A stretch of DNA of 34,862 bases from Candidatus Omnitrophota bacterium (GTDB lineage Bacteria > Omnitrophota > Gorgyraeia > Zapsychrales > Fredricksoniimonadaceae): the NCBI GenBank assembly GCA_002753745.1, contig PEAR01000009.1:1-34862 (forward strand), in the 5' to 3' direction. Both the position numbers and the translations under genes were made by a program. Of the stretch, positions 7,864-16,900 are shown piece after piece; the first letter of the stretch is position 1, and each line of letters starts with the position of its first letter. The notes under the pieces were generated by a model. That model saw only the letters and a list, made by a program, of their open reading frames with translations, was not told where the DNA came from and made no database searches.

Positions 7864-9208
7864 CAATGCTGATGCAATTATTTGGAATGGGCGGTCTTTT
7901 TCATGGTCGCTTTTGACCAGCTATGTCCATAGTACGTCTCGACGCTTGAAAGAGATTGGCGTTAAACCTGGTAGCCGGGTGCTGGTCGAAGGGATACCTG
8001 CGGCCGGGACAATGATCATTTTTTTGTCTTTATGGCATATCGGCGCGATCGCCTGTCCATTTGATCCGCGATTGACCGGCCCGATGGCCGCCGACATTCG
8101 CCGGAAGATCGAGCCGTTTTTGCTGTTATCCGCAACGGCGCCGGATCCGCGATTCAAGGGACTGCGTTTATTTGAGATCAATGATGTGATTTGCGTTGAG
8201 CCGGTGGAGCAGTTTATGGCCGGCATTCTTGAGACGCAACGCCTTAGTGTTGATCAAGGTAACGCGACGATCATTTTTACAAGCGGGTCAACTGGTGAGC
8301 CAAAGGCGGTGCTGCACTCTTTGAAGGCGCATCAGTTCAATGCTATAGGAGCGGCGACGATCATTCCTTTTACGGCAGGGGATACCTGGCTGATGGCGTT
8401 GCCGTTGTATCGGATCTCTGGGATAGCTGTTATTTTTCGAGCCCTTCTGGGTGGCGGCACGATGGTTTTTCCTCAGCGCAGCCAGATGAACGCCGATGAA
8501 CTATCTGCCGCTATTGTTAAATACCGTCCGTCGCATATTTCTCTGGTTCCAACTCAATTTCTCCGATTGACGCAAATACTTAATCGGGTTGACTGGCAAT
8601 GTTTCAAAGCAATTCTGATCGGCGGGGCGCCGATTCCTGAACGCCTGATTTCGATCGCGGCAGAGCTTGATCTGCCTGTTTATTTAACTTACGGCATGAC
8701 TGAAACCGGGTCTCAGATCGCAACCAGTTATTATCGGGACGCCCGGGAGCATGGCGCTCGTGTTCTGCCTGGGCGTGAAGTTTGCTTGATCGATCATGAA
8801 ATATGCATTCGCGGCGAGGTGCTTTTCAGCGGCTATATCGATGGGCAGACGATCAATCGATCGGTCGATCCTGAGGGCTGGTTTCACACCGGCGACATAG
8901 GCGTGTTTAATGACGGATACCTGATGATTACCGGCCGACGTGATCGCATGTTCATTTCCGGTGGCGAGAATATTCATCCTGAGATGATCGAAAAGGTCCT
9001 GCTCAGCCTTGACGGTGTTGTTTCGGCCAGGATTGAACCTAAAAATGACCCGGATTTTGGCCAGGTTCCCATTGCTTATTTAAATTTGAAAGATGGCGTG
9101 AATTTTAGCGACAAAGAGATTAAGTTAGTTCTTAAAGGGATCCTTTTGCCGTATCAGGTCCCCAAAGAAATTCACATTAACGCCGGTTATTATTTTCCGG
9201 AAAAATAA
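7850..9208 (+). CDS. menE: o-succinylbenzoate--CoA ligase
   Basis: 452 aa, an adenylate-forming ligase making o-succinylbenzoyl-CoA from OSB, CoA and ATP. Motifs: T144-S-G-S-T-G149-E-P-K152 (ATP loop), Y281-G-M-T-E285-T-G, G-W-F-H-T-G-D, then G-R-R-D-R-M-F-I-S-G-G-E-N-I-H-P-E, the hinge into the C-terminal domain. The C-terminus is short: after L-P-Y-Q-V-P-K-E it ends in Y-Y-F-P-E-K, without the usual G-K catalytic-lysine motif and trailing helix. The frame also allows a TTG start at 7817, but ATG 7850 (inside menC, 14-nt overlap) gives the normal N-terminus. Confidence 0.94.
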   Translation: MQIPDNADAIIWNGRSFSWSLLTSYVHSTSRRLKEIGVKPGSRVLVEGIPAAGTMIIFLSLWHIGAIACPFDPRLTGPMAADIRRKIEPFLLLSATAPDPRFKGLRLFEINDVICVEPVEQFMAGILETQRLSVDQGNATIIFTSGSTGEPKAVLHSLKAHQFNAIGAATIIPFTAGDTWLMALPLYRISGIAVIFRALLGGGTMVFPQRSQMNADELSAAIVKYRPSHISLVPTQFLRLTQILNRVDWQCFKAILIGGAPIPERLISIAAELDLPVYLTYGMTETGSQIATSYYRDAREHGARVLPGREVCLIDHEICIRGEVLFSGYIDGQTINRSVDPEGWFHTGDIGVFNDGYLMITGRRDRMFISGGENIHPEMIEKVLLSLDGVVSARIEPKNDPDFGQVPIAYLNLKDGVNFSDKEIKLVLKGILLPYQVPKEIHINAGYYFPEK

Positions 9209-9222
9209 ACTGAAAGGCTGAT

Positions 9223-9624
9223 ATGTTCCAATACAAAACGCAGATTTTCCTTCATCATACGGATGCGGCAGGCCGGCTTTTTTTTGGTAATCAGTTTTAT
9301 TTGATTCATGAAGCTTTTGAGACGTTCCTTGAACATATTGGTTTTTCTATTGCTGACATGATGAATGACCCTGAATTTACGTTTCCTTTGGTTCATGCCG
9401 AGAGCGATTATAAGTCAATTTTGATAGCGGGCGATCGTATAACCATTTCCGTAGCGGTCGAGAAGATTGGCGATTCCTCGGTAACCATCTGTTATGAGAT
9501 CCGCAAGGCTGACGGGACATTGGCAGGGACGGCCAAGACCGTTAGTGTGATGGTTAGACTGGCAACCGGTCTTAAAGCGCATATTCCTGATGAATGGCGC
9601 AAGAAATTTAAAATTACGAATTGA
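9223..9624 (+). CDS. menI: 1,4-dihydroxy-2-naphthoyl-CoA thioesterase (hotdog fold)
   Basis: 133 aa, 4-hydroxybenzoyl-CoA-thioesterase-like hotdog protein. H-H-T-D14-A-A-G17-R-L-F-F-G-N carries the catalytic Asp of the 4HBT class. H-E-A-F-E-T-F, then P-L-V-H-A-E-S-D-Y, then G-D-R-I-T-I match the cyanobacterial and plant DHNA-CoA thioesterases as I recall them. Its place right after menE supports the reaction DHNA-CoA to DHNA, which feeds MenA. A general acyl-CoA thioesterase is the alternative. AAAGG lies about 8 nt before the ATG. It is the last gene of the long operon. Confidence 0.87.
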   Translation: MFQYKTQIFLHHTDAAGRLFFGNQFYLIHEAFETFLEHIGFSIADMMNDPEFTFPLVHAESDYKSILIAGDRITISVAVEKIGDSSVTICYEIRKADGTLAGTAKTVSVMVRLATGLKAHIPDEWRKKFKITN

Positions 9625-9646
9625 ACTTTCTTCATATTTTGTTCAA
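9621..9646. repeat. short inverted repeat over the end of the thioesterase gene
   Basis: TTGAAC (9621-9626) and GTTCAA (9641-9646) are perfect inverted arms around a 14-nt AT-rich loop that covers the stop codon. The stem is only 6 bp and no pure T-run follows, so it is a weak terminator at best. It may be an operator or may do nothing. Confidence 0.25.
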
Positions 9647-9654
9647 ATATCTTC

Positions 9655-9683
9655 TTGTGTAACGCGCTGCCTAATGTTATCCT
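9655..9683 (+). promoter_or_regulatory. candidate sigma70-type promoter for the 1185-aa exported protein
   Basis: TTGTGT (9655-9660) and TATCCT (9678-9683) are spaced by 17 bp, in the 101-bp gap after the men operon. Matches to consensus are partial (3/6 and 4/6), so this is a plausible but unproven promoter. The gap itself suggests a new transcription unit starts here. Confidence 0.35.
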
Positions 9684-9725
9684 TTAGCATCTTCTGACAT
9701 ATTAAACGAAAAGGAACCTGCCTTT

Positions 9726-12700
9726 ATGAAGAAAATCATCTCTTTGTTTCTCGTTTTGATTCTTTCGTTTAATCCTGTTTTAACCAGAGCAGATATGCTC
9801 GTTACGAGTCTTCAACTTCCAGTTCCTGGCGTGATGGTTAATCCTTCCGAAACGTTTTCTCCGGCACTTTTACGTGGCCTGGTTGTTCATCCCGACAAAC
9901 CGCTCCAGTTTGATTTTATCGTGGATCATGGTGAAAATCAGCTTAATGGGGAAGCACTAACTGCTGAATCACAAAGCCTGGTAAATTATTTTCTTGCTTC
10001 GTTAACTGTGGCGCAAAAAGATCTTTGGGTCAACCTGTCACCGGTTGAGCATGACCGTATTATTCCTGACGCATTGATCAAAACCGAGTTGGGTCGTGAC
10101 CTCTTAGCCCAGGATTACATGCTTAAACAAGTGGCCGCTTCTTTAATTTATCCCGAGAACGGTTTGGGCAAGATGTTCTGGAAAAAAGTCTATGACGAAG
10201 CTTACCAGAAGTTTGGTGTCACGGAGATCCCGGTGGATGTTTTTAATAAAGTGTGGATCGTTCCCCAGACGGCTTCGGTTTATGAAAAGGGAAATGCGGC
10301 CTATGTTGTGAATGCTCATTTAAAGGTAATGCTCGAGGCTGATTATATTGCCAAAGGCCTGAAAGGTGACACGGCTCAATCCGCTTCTGAGAGCAAACCT
10401 GTTGATGACCTGACAAAGCAGGTTCTTCGTCAAGTGATCGTTCCGGCAATTGAAAAGGAAGTTAATGAAGGCCGGAATTTTGCCAAGGTTCGTCAGATTG
10501 TTTATTCCATGGTGCTGGCCCAGTGGTATCAGGATGTGCTGAAAGAAAGTGTGCTCAACAAGGCCTATGCCGGCAAGGGGAAAGTGGCGGGGATAGATCT
10601 GAGCGATCCGAAAAACAAGGAAATAATCTATCAGCAGTACATGGCGGCGTATAAGAAAGGCGTGTTCAATTATATTAAAGAAGAAAATGACCGTTTAACC
10701 AATGAACCTTTGCCAAAGAAATATTTCTCCGGCGGATTTCAGGAAACAAAGATCAACCGTTCACCGGGACAATTGCCAACTGCTTCTGAGTCTACGAAGT
10801 TGAGTCTTTTAAAAATCGATGTTAGATCCGGATCTTCTGCTTCGCAGGCTATTTCGTTGCCTGCCAATCCGGCGAAACAAACGTTTTCTCCGAAGGCTTT
10901 TTATAACGGCAGCTGGAAAGAAGTTGCAAACAAAGAATTGAAAAAATACCTGCACAATCTGCAAAATCCCGGGGCAGATAAAGTTGTTAGTGACGTATCT
11001 CTAGAAGCATTCCTTGATCCGATCAAGGGACCAGCTCAACTTGCCTTGGGTAAAGGTGGTTTAGGGTTTTTGACCGGTGAAACGTGGGGGGCGTACAGTG
11101 ACCTTGAGCATTGGAAAGCTATGGGAGTAATGCCCCTTTATAATCTCGACAAGAACGGAAATGAAATTGACTGGGATAGTCAGAAAGGTATTCAGCCTGT
11201 ATATGTTCAAGATGATTTTGGCCGCAGATCTACGTTATCAATGGATATTGATTTCAAAGGAAATAAAGAACGCGTTTATATTTATTGGGTCAATGCCAAT
11301 GGTACTCCAGTTTTTCTGATAAAACACAGCACTCTTTTTCGCAAGCTTTATCCCGGCGGTGAGGAACAGATTATCCAGTATGGATTTTTTGGACGTGCTT
11401 ATGTTGAAATGATCAAGCGACTGGGAATTTCTCCCAGTGTTCTGCGGTTAAGTGAGCCACAGTTAATTTTTGTTTTAACAGCGATGCTTAATGATGTTGA
11501 TTTTTTTCGTTCTCGCGGTGAAAAGAGTGTTTTCGATAAAACATTAATTGCTATGACGACGCATACTCCTGAACGTGCTGCTTTACCAAGTTGGGATAAT
11601 GTGGAGTGGTTAAAAAAGCTCGTCGGTAATGATCTCGTTCGAGAAAATATTATTGCTTTCGGGAAAATTAATGCCGCTGGCGCAATGGCCTATCTTTCCG
11701 ATATGATCAATGGCGTTTCACCCGAGCATCGGGACATTACCCGTGAAGCAGTACTGCCAGCCTTTGCTGATAAGACAACCGGGATTCAAAACGGATCTGA
11801 ACCGCACCTTTGGCGCTCAGAAGCACTGAATGATCTTATTCTTGATAAAGGCATTGCTAATATTACCGGTCAAGAATTGTTTGATATCGGGAAAGCACAA
11901 AAAAGTATTTTAAATGCCTATTTAACGGCTAATGGCTTCAGCAATTTTTCAACTATTGATCGACCCTTGTTCGCGGCTGTCCGACGCCTGGTCGAATATA
12001 AATCGCAGGCGATTCTGATCCCGATGGTTAAATGGATCGTCGGTGATCCCGATAAAGAGTTTGATACCCCTATTGGGCCCATGAAGGGACTTGGAAGTAA
12101 TCTTTTGCTGGGTGGTGAGGCTCTTGATGACATCACGCCGGAGTGGATGAAACAATTCAAGGCATTGGAGCTGGATCCTGAGGTAAGAGGGCGCTTTGTT
12201 ATGGCAGAACGTACAACCGGAACAGAATTCATGCAGCTGGCGACTTCCAGCGCTGACGGCTGGTTGGTGATGCCGTGGTTAACGCGAGAGGCTTCAGGGA
12301 CGAGCGATCAGCGTGCCGGTCTTAACGGGCACCTGGTCATTGCAACAGCTACCGGTGGCCCTGTGGAATGGATCGATCACGGCAGTAACGGGTGGCTGGT
12401 AACGCCGTTTAAATTTGAACATTATAAGCGAAATATGGATGACGCTAAAGAGTTTCATCGGATCATTTGGGCATTTCAGAACAAGGAAGTCTGGGCCTTG
12501 ACTCATTTCTATGAAGAAGGCAGACGCCAATTCGCTATGTATATGAATGAGCTAATTACTCTTTATCGCGCTCCTGGCCGCGAGAAGCTTTACAAGGCCA
12601 TGGAGCTTTCATTTCAGGCAGCACATCGACGAGTTACGATCCATCGAATGGTTCAGGAATACGGGATCATGTTTAATTCTATTGTTGATGGAGTAGGGGT

Positions 12701-13283
12701 CAAAGGCTTTGAACAACGGCTTAAAAGCTTTGGCGAGAAATGGGATCTGGAGAAACGATGGCAGAAAGAAGGTAATTCTCTTGAGTTTGATACTCCGCAG
12801 ATTGGAAAACAACTACCCCTTTTGATTAATATCGATGGATTTGATGATTTTGAAGTTTCATTACGCCGCGGTTCCGGGAATTTCGAACTGGATTTAGTCA
12901 CGGATACAGGCATACTCCCAATTAAGAGTCATAGTGATTTATATATTATTCACGCGAATGATAAATTCCATGTAGCGTTAAAAGCTACACCCGAAGAACT
13001 TGTCGATGCAACCTGGTTACGATTTCGGGCGCTTTCAGATAACAGGATGAAGTTAGACGTGGTTCGTTCTGGGGCAGCTCCTGTTAAGCTCACTATTAAA
13101 GATGCCTCTGAGATAACGGGTGGTATTGACGTGCGTAATATTCAGGTCAACCGTCAGGGTCAACTACAAGCAGGCGCAATGACTAATACGTCTCTCGAAC
13201 AGATGATCCTGTCCGCTCCGGCGATCCAGGGGTTTATTGTCAGTATCTCACCGGTAAAAGATCTGGCGGGTATTTTGAAATAA
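9726..13283 (+). CDS. exported large protein with glycogen-phosphorylase-like GT-B domain lacking the PLP lysine
   Basis: 1185 aa. Signal peptide 1-22 (M-K-K, hydrophobic core, L-T-R-A then D). Residues 25-330 are a domain I associate with large exported Omnitrophota proteins (from memory), with V-W-I-V-P and V-Y-E-K-G-N-A-A-Y-V-V. Residues about 440-960 resemble alpha-glucan phosphorylases: G-G-L-G-F-L-T-G-E near 445, V-Y-I-Y-W, Y-G-G-like P-G-G-E-E, T-T-H-T-P near 612, R753-R754-L-V-E-Y-K759 (equivalent to the phosphate-site K-R-I-H-E-Y-K), and E855-A-S-G-T-S-D-Q-R863-A-G-L-N-G. In phosphorylases the position of R863 is the lysine that holds PLP. The following T-G-G-P-V-E-W-I-D-H-G-S-N-G-W-L-V also recalls glycogen-synthase/GT4 donor loops. 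Residues 1010-1185 look beta-rich and unrecognised. It may act on or bind alpha-glucan outside the cytoplasm. AAGGA lies 10 nt before ATG. Catalysis is uncertain. Confidence 0.8.
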   Translation: MKKIISLFLVLILSFNPVLTRADMLVTSLQLPVPGVMVNPSETFSPALLRGLVVHPDKPLQFDFIVDHGENQLNGEALTAESQSLVNYFLASLTVAQKDLWVNLSPVEHDRIIPDALIKTELGRDLLAQDYMLKQVAASLIYPENGLGKMFWKKVYDEAYQKFGVTEIPVDVFNKVWIVPQTASVYEKGNAAYVVNAHLKVMLEADYIAKGLKGDTAQSASESKPVDDLTKQVLRQVIVPAIEKEVNEGRNFAKVRQIVYSMVLAQWYQDVLKESVLNKAYAGKGKVAGIDLSDPKNKEIIYQQYMAAYKKGVFNYIKEENDRLTNEPLPKKYFSGGFQETKINRSPGQLPTASESTKLSLLKIDVRSGSSASQAISLPANPAKQTFSPKAFYNGSWKEVANKELKKYLHNLQNPGADKVVSDVSLEAFLDPIKGPAQLALGKGGLGFLTGETWGAYSDLEHWKAMGVMPLYNLDKNGNEIDWDSQKGIQPVYVQDDFGRRSTLSMDIDFKGNKERVYIYWVNANGTPVFLIKHSTLFRKLYPGGEEQIIQYGFFGRAYVEMIKRLGISPSVLRLSEPQLIFVLTAMLNDVDFFRSRGEKSVFDKTLIAMTTHTPERAALPSWDNVEWLKKLVGNDLVRENIIAFGKINAAGAMAYLSDMINGVSPEHRDITREAVLPAFADKTTGIQNGSEPHLWRSEALNDLILDKGIANITGQELFDIGKAQKSILNAYLTANGFSNFSTIDRPLFAAVRRLVEYKSQAILIPMVKWIVGDPDKEFDTPIGPMKGLGSNLLLGGEALDDITPEWMKQFKALELDPEVRGRFVMAERTTGTEFMQLATSSADGWLVMPWLTREASGTSDQRAGLNGHLVIATATGGPVEWIDHGSNGWLVTPFKFEHYKRNMDDAKEFHRIIWAFQNKEVWALTHFYEEGRRQFAMYMNELITLYRAPGREKLYKAMELSFQAAHRRVTIHRMVQEYGIMFNSIVDGVGVKGFEQRLKSFGEKWDLEKRWQKEGNSLEFDTPQIGKQLPLLINIDGFDDFEVSLRRGSGNFELDLVTDTGILPIKSHSDLYIIHANDKFHVALKATPEELVDATWLRFRALSDNRMKLDVVRSGAAPVKLTIKDASEITGGIDVRNIQVNRQGQLQAGAMTNTSLEQMILSAPAIQGFIVSISPVKDLAGILK

Positions 13284-13288
13284 TGACC

Positions 13289-13315
13289 TCCGATTGACAG
13301 GGGATGAAAATCGGA
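13289..13315. repeat. inverted repeat overlapping the -35 of the MORN gene promoter
   Basis: TCCGATT (13289-13295) pairs with AATCGGA (13309-13315) across a 13-nt loop. It begins 5 nt after the stop of the 1185-aa gene and covers the TTGACA box. There is no T-run after it, so a terminator is unlikely; it could be an operator. Confidence 0.3.
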
Positions 13316-13322
13316 TTATAAC
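13294..13322 (+). promoter_or_regulatory. near-consensus sigma70 promoter
   Basis: TTGACA (13294-13299), a 17-bp spacer and TATAAC (13317-13322): a perfect -35 box, optimal spacing and a 5/6 -10 box. Transcription should start near 13329, about 30 nt before the ATG of the small MORN protein. This is the best promoter in the window. Confidence 0.8.
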
Positions 13323-13347
13323 TGATTAAGTCCTATAAATTTAATCA
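13323..13347. repeat. inverted repeat at the predicted transcript start
   Basis: TGATTAA (13323-13329) and TTAATCA (13341-13347) are perfect 7-bp inverted arms around 11 nt. They lie directly after the -10 box and end just before the GGGAGG ribosome site, where a repressor site or a 5' mRNA stem would act. Confidence 0.35.
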
Positions 13348-13358
13348 GGGAGGCATTG

Positions 13359-13742
13359 ATGAAAAAAATATTCTTAGTTATGTTCTTGATGATTTTGACT
13401 CTTCCGTATGCTTTTGCCGACGATCTTGAAGCGGGTAAGGGCGACCTGGCGGTTACGAATATTTGCCAGGGAACGACAGGTGAGACGGTCCAGAAGACGT
13501 TTTATCCTAATGGCAGCCTGGATGTAAAAGCATATTGTAAGGATGGCCAGTTGAATGGGGTTGTCAAAAAATATACAGCTGCCGGAAAGATCCGGATGAA
13601 AGCCGATTATCTTAACGGACAACTCCATGGGACCGCCAAGCTTCATGATATTAACGGCAATATACTTTTCAGTGATGAGTATGCCAATGGCGCCCGTACA
13701 AAGCGGTCGGGATATGATGCTAAAGGTGAATTGATCCCTTAA
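13359..13742 (+). CDS. secreted MORN-type (YwqK-like) repeat protein
   Basis: 127 aa. Signal peptide M-K-K-I-F ... P-Y-A-F-A then D-D. The mature part holds about three repeats of the MORN_2/YwqK pattern (y.nG.l...a.y.dG.l.G...ky...G): F-Y-P-N-G-S-L-D, K-D-G-Q-L-N-G-V-V-K-K-Y, L-N-G-Q-L-H-G-T-A-K, ending in Y-D-A-K-G-E-L. Such repeats form small beta-sheet ribbons of unclear function; some proteins are annotated as YwqK antitoxins on weak grounds. There is no toxin partner here. An in-frame TTG at 13356 is only 2 nt from the GGGAGG ribosome site (13348-13353), whereas ATG 13359 is 5 nt away, so ATG is chosen. Own promoter and own terminator make this a single-gene unit, probably highly expressed. 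Confidence 0.85.
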   Translation: MKKIFLVMFLMILTLPYAFADDLEAGKGDLAVTNICQGTTGETVQKTFYPNGSLDVKAYCKDGQLNGVVKKYTAAGKIRMKADYLNGQLHGTAKLHDINGNILFSDEYANGARTKRSGYDAKGELIP

Positions 13743-13769
13743 TAATTCTTTCATTTGATCGATTTTACG

Positions 13770-13808
13770 AGCCTCCTTCGCTTAAAAACTGAAGGAGGCT
13801 TTTTATTT
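13770..13808 (+). terminator. intrinsic terminator after the MORN protein gene
   Basis: AGCCTCCTTC (13770-13779) and GAAGGAGGCT (13791-13800) form a perfect 10-bp GC-rich stem with an 11-nt loop, followed by TTTTATTT. This is a textbook Rho-independent terminator, 27 nt after the stop codon. Confidence 0.92.
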
Positions 13809-13881
13809 GTCAGGTTGTTTCAAAACTCCTGTTTCTTGCCTAAATAAATATTAGTATTCTCTTTTTTAGGCCAATCCCTTG

Positions 13882-13911
13882 TGTTATTTTGTTTTTATCA
13901 CCCCATATAAT
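13882..13911 (+). promoter_or_regulatory. candidate promoter of the giant gene
   Basis: TATAAT at 13906-13911 is a perfect -10 box, 26 nt before the giant gene's ATG. No good -35 lies at 16-18 bp (GTTATT at 17 bp); TTGTGT at 13879-13884 is 21 bp away, too far. The region is AT-rich. As the upstream gene ends in a strong terminator, a promoter is needed here. Confidence 0.45.
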
Positions 13912-13936
13912 GTATTTATATATAAGCGGTTAGGTA

Positions 13937-16900
13937 ATGATCCTGCGCCTACTACAAATTTATATCCTCATATTAAGTTTATTTTCGTTGATTTTATTCT
14001 CCGGCGATGCGATGGCGGCTAACCTGTATTGGGTTGGGTCTCCAGCCGGGAATATAAGCGATCCTGCCAACTGGAATTCCACGGCGGCAGGTTGCTCGGG
14101 AGCTGGTGACGGTTCGGTTCCAGGCGCAGCTGACACTGCTTTTTTTGTGTCTGATTGTATAAATAGCGCAACCATAGATATTGACGGCTGGGATCCATCA
14201 GGTTTGTTCATGGCCGCTGGTTATACCGGCGCCATTATTCAGAGTGGATCAAATGCGTTGATCGTTGGATCCGCAGGATGGATTCAGCAAGCCGGTCTTT
14301 TTACCGGTAGCACCGGTACTGTTAGTATTGCCGGCGCGTTTACCATTTCTCCCGGCGCAACTTTTACCGCAGGGACCGGGTTTGTTTCACTTTCTGGAGC
14401 TTCGGCAACATATGCGTCGCCTGATGTAGCGATAGCATCTACCACCTGGACTGGCGGCACCCTTAGTATTCAATCTGATTTGCCTCAAACACTCCCCGGA
14501 AATGAAACATACGGGAATCTGCAGTTGGGGGCATTCTCTGCGTCGTCAATCATCTACACCATGGAATCAACAATAGCCGGAAACTGGACCGTAGATGCCG
14601 ATGCTGTCGTCGAATTGTCAGGAAATGTTACTGTTAATGGGGATGCGCTGATTAATGGCCGGGTGAATACTAATGGTTATAATATCACTGTCATCGGCAA
14701 TTTTGATATTGCGCCAGGCGGAACTTTGGATACCCGTCGTGACACAGGGATTGTTGACTCTACGATCACGGTTAACGGCGCTCTTCATGCTGCTGGTACC
14801 CTTATCACTGATCCTGCGACACTTATTGATCTTGTCGGCTCATCGGTGATGACCTCTGACTGGACAATCGGCCGCCTGACGATCTCGACAGGCGGGCTAT
14901 TAACAACTGATGGGTATAAATTATCTCTGTCCGGCAACTTGATCGTCGCCGGCACGTTAAACGCGGCTGCAGGCAGCGGTGGAAATACAACTATTTCAGC
15001 GGCCGGGAATATTGATTTCTCAAGCGGCACTTTTTCAGGTTCAGGATCTGTTGTCTTGTTAAATGCCTCAGGAGCGGCGACAATCACCGCTGCCGGAAAT
15101 TCTTTTAATGTTCTTCAAGTTAATGGGTCCGGTACCTGGACCGTCATTGGGGCATTGACGACCAGCGGGGACTTTACCTTAACGGCCGGGTCGTTCAACG
15201 CAGCCGGCGCAACCACTCTTGATATGAATGGTTCTTTTGTAGCGCAGGGAGGAGTATTTATTGCTCCGTCTGCCGTCATGTCTATTGCACGATCGTTAAC
15301 GTTGGATAATTCAGTCTCCTGGACTCATTCAAACGGCACCATGGTCTTTAAGGGAAAAAATACCAACAGCACAATAACGACTGGCAATAAATTATTTTAT
15401 AATGCCCATTTCATTGAATCCGGTGACTGGACATTAACAGGCTATCCTGCAGTATTTCATGATGTTGTTCTTCCTTCTGGAACGAGTCTTAATCTTGATA
15501 ATAATAGCCTGACTGCTAACGGTTCATTTACCGTTATCGGGACACTTAAACTTAACGGGTCTGAAACGGTCACAACGCCCATCCTGAGTGCCGGTTCGAC
15601 TGTCGAATATACATCTGCCTCAGGCAATTTACCGCTTAAAAATTGGACATATGTCAATCTTAAAACTGATGAATCCGGCGGCGTTTATACATTGCCTGGC
15701 AGTTTGACCGTGACCGGGAATTTAATTATCAGCAGCCGGGTTAACACCCTTGGTTTTAATTTGACAACAGGAGGCAATGTTGACATTTCATCCGGGGGCA
15801 CATTAGACGCAAGTCAATCCAGCGGAACGACCAAGACCTCACTTGCCATATCAGGTTATTTTCATCCTGCAGGCAATTTTATTTCCGATGATACGACGAT
15901 CTCGATCGGCGCGGGTTCGACGACCATGAAATCCAACTGGACAGTTCATGATTTAACCATTCCTTCGGGTGTCGTTCTTGTAACTGACGGTTACAGCATT
16001 GAAATTATTGGCAACCTGAATGTCGATGGCACTCTAAATGCAACGAATGGTGTTGGCGGAGACACCACGATCTTCCTTGCTGGAAACGCCGACTGGACAA
16101 ATGGATCGTTTACGAATACAAATTCCACGGTCATCCTCAATGGGACAGGGGCACAAAGTATAACTTCGGCCGGAATTAGTTATAACACCTTGACGGTTAC
16201 TAATTCCTCGGCTGCCGGGGTCAGCTTTGCAGACGCCTTTAATGCCGTTAACTTTACGGATGTCACGCCGAATAGCATTCTGCTTTTTGGGAACAATCTG
16301 TCTTATACATTTACGGGAACTTTGAATTTAAGCGGCGGTTCTTTAGGCAATGAGATCGAATTAAACACCCTTAACCGGGGCGCGGGGAATTTTAATTTTG
16401 TTCTAAGCGGGGCACAGGCCGTCAGTTTTCTGGACATATCTCACGCTAACGTCAGTGGTGGATTTAATATTAACGCCACCAGCTCTATTAACGGCGGAAA
16501 TAATAATACCGATGGTAATGCCGGGGACTGGATCTTTGATGCAACTCAGACGACGGTTTTGTATTGGGTCGGCGCAACATCAACAAATTGGAGCACAGCC
16601 AGTAACTGGTCAAGTGTCACTGGCGGCAGCAATACATCGTCGGTAGTGCCGGGCAACGGGTATACAGCTGTTTTCGACAATAATAGCGCGGCTAATTGTC
16701 AAATTTCTGCCCCGACATCCGTTGACACGGTCCATTTATCAGCCGGGTTTACACATACACTGACGATCGCTGACGCTTTGATCACATCAGGTGATTTTTC
16801 AATGAATGCAGGAACAGTCATTGCGACAACAGCAACAACACTTGATATTAATGGATCGCTAGCCGTAACGGCGGGGACGTTTACGGCACCTTCAGCTGTG

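Noticed and set aside
9621..9660. Possible terminator after the men operon
   Set aside because: The stem is only 6 AT-rich base pairs and there is no U-run. It is listed as a weak inverted repeat only.
13289..13315. Terminator of the 1185-aa gene
   Set aside because: The hairpin has a 13-nt loop and is followed by TTATAAC, not a T-run; it overlaps a strong promoter instead.
13359..13742. Toxin-antitoxin module (YwqK antitoxin)
   Set aside because: The protein has a signal peptide and there is no partner toxin; the name only reflects MORN-like repeats.
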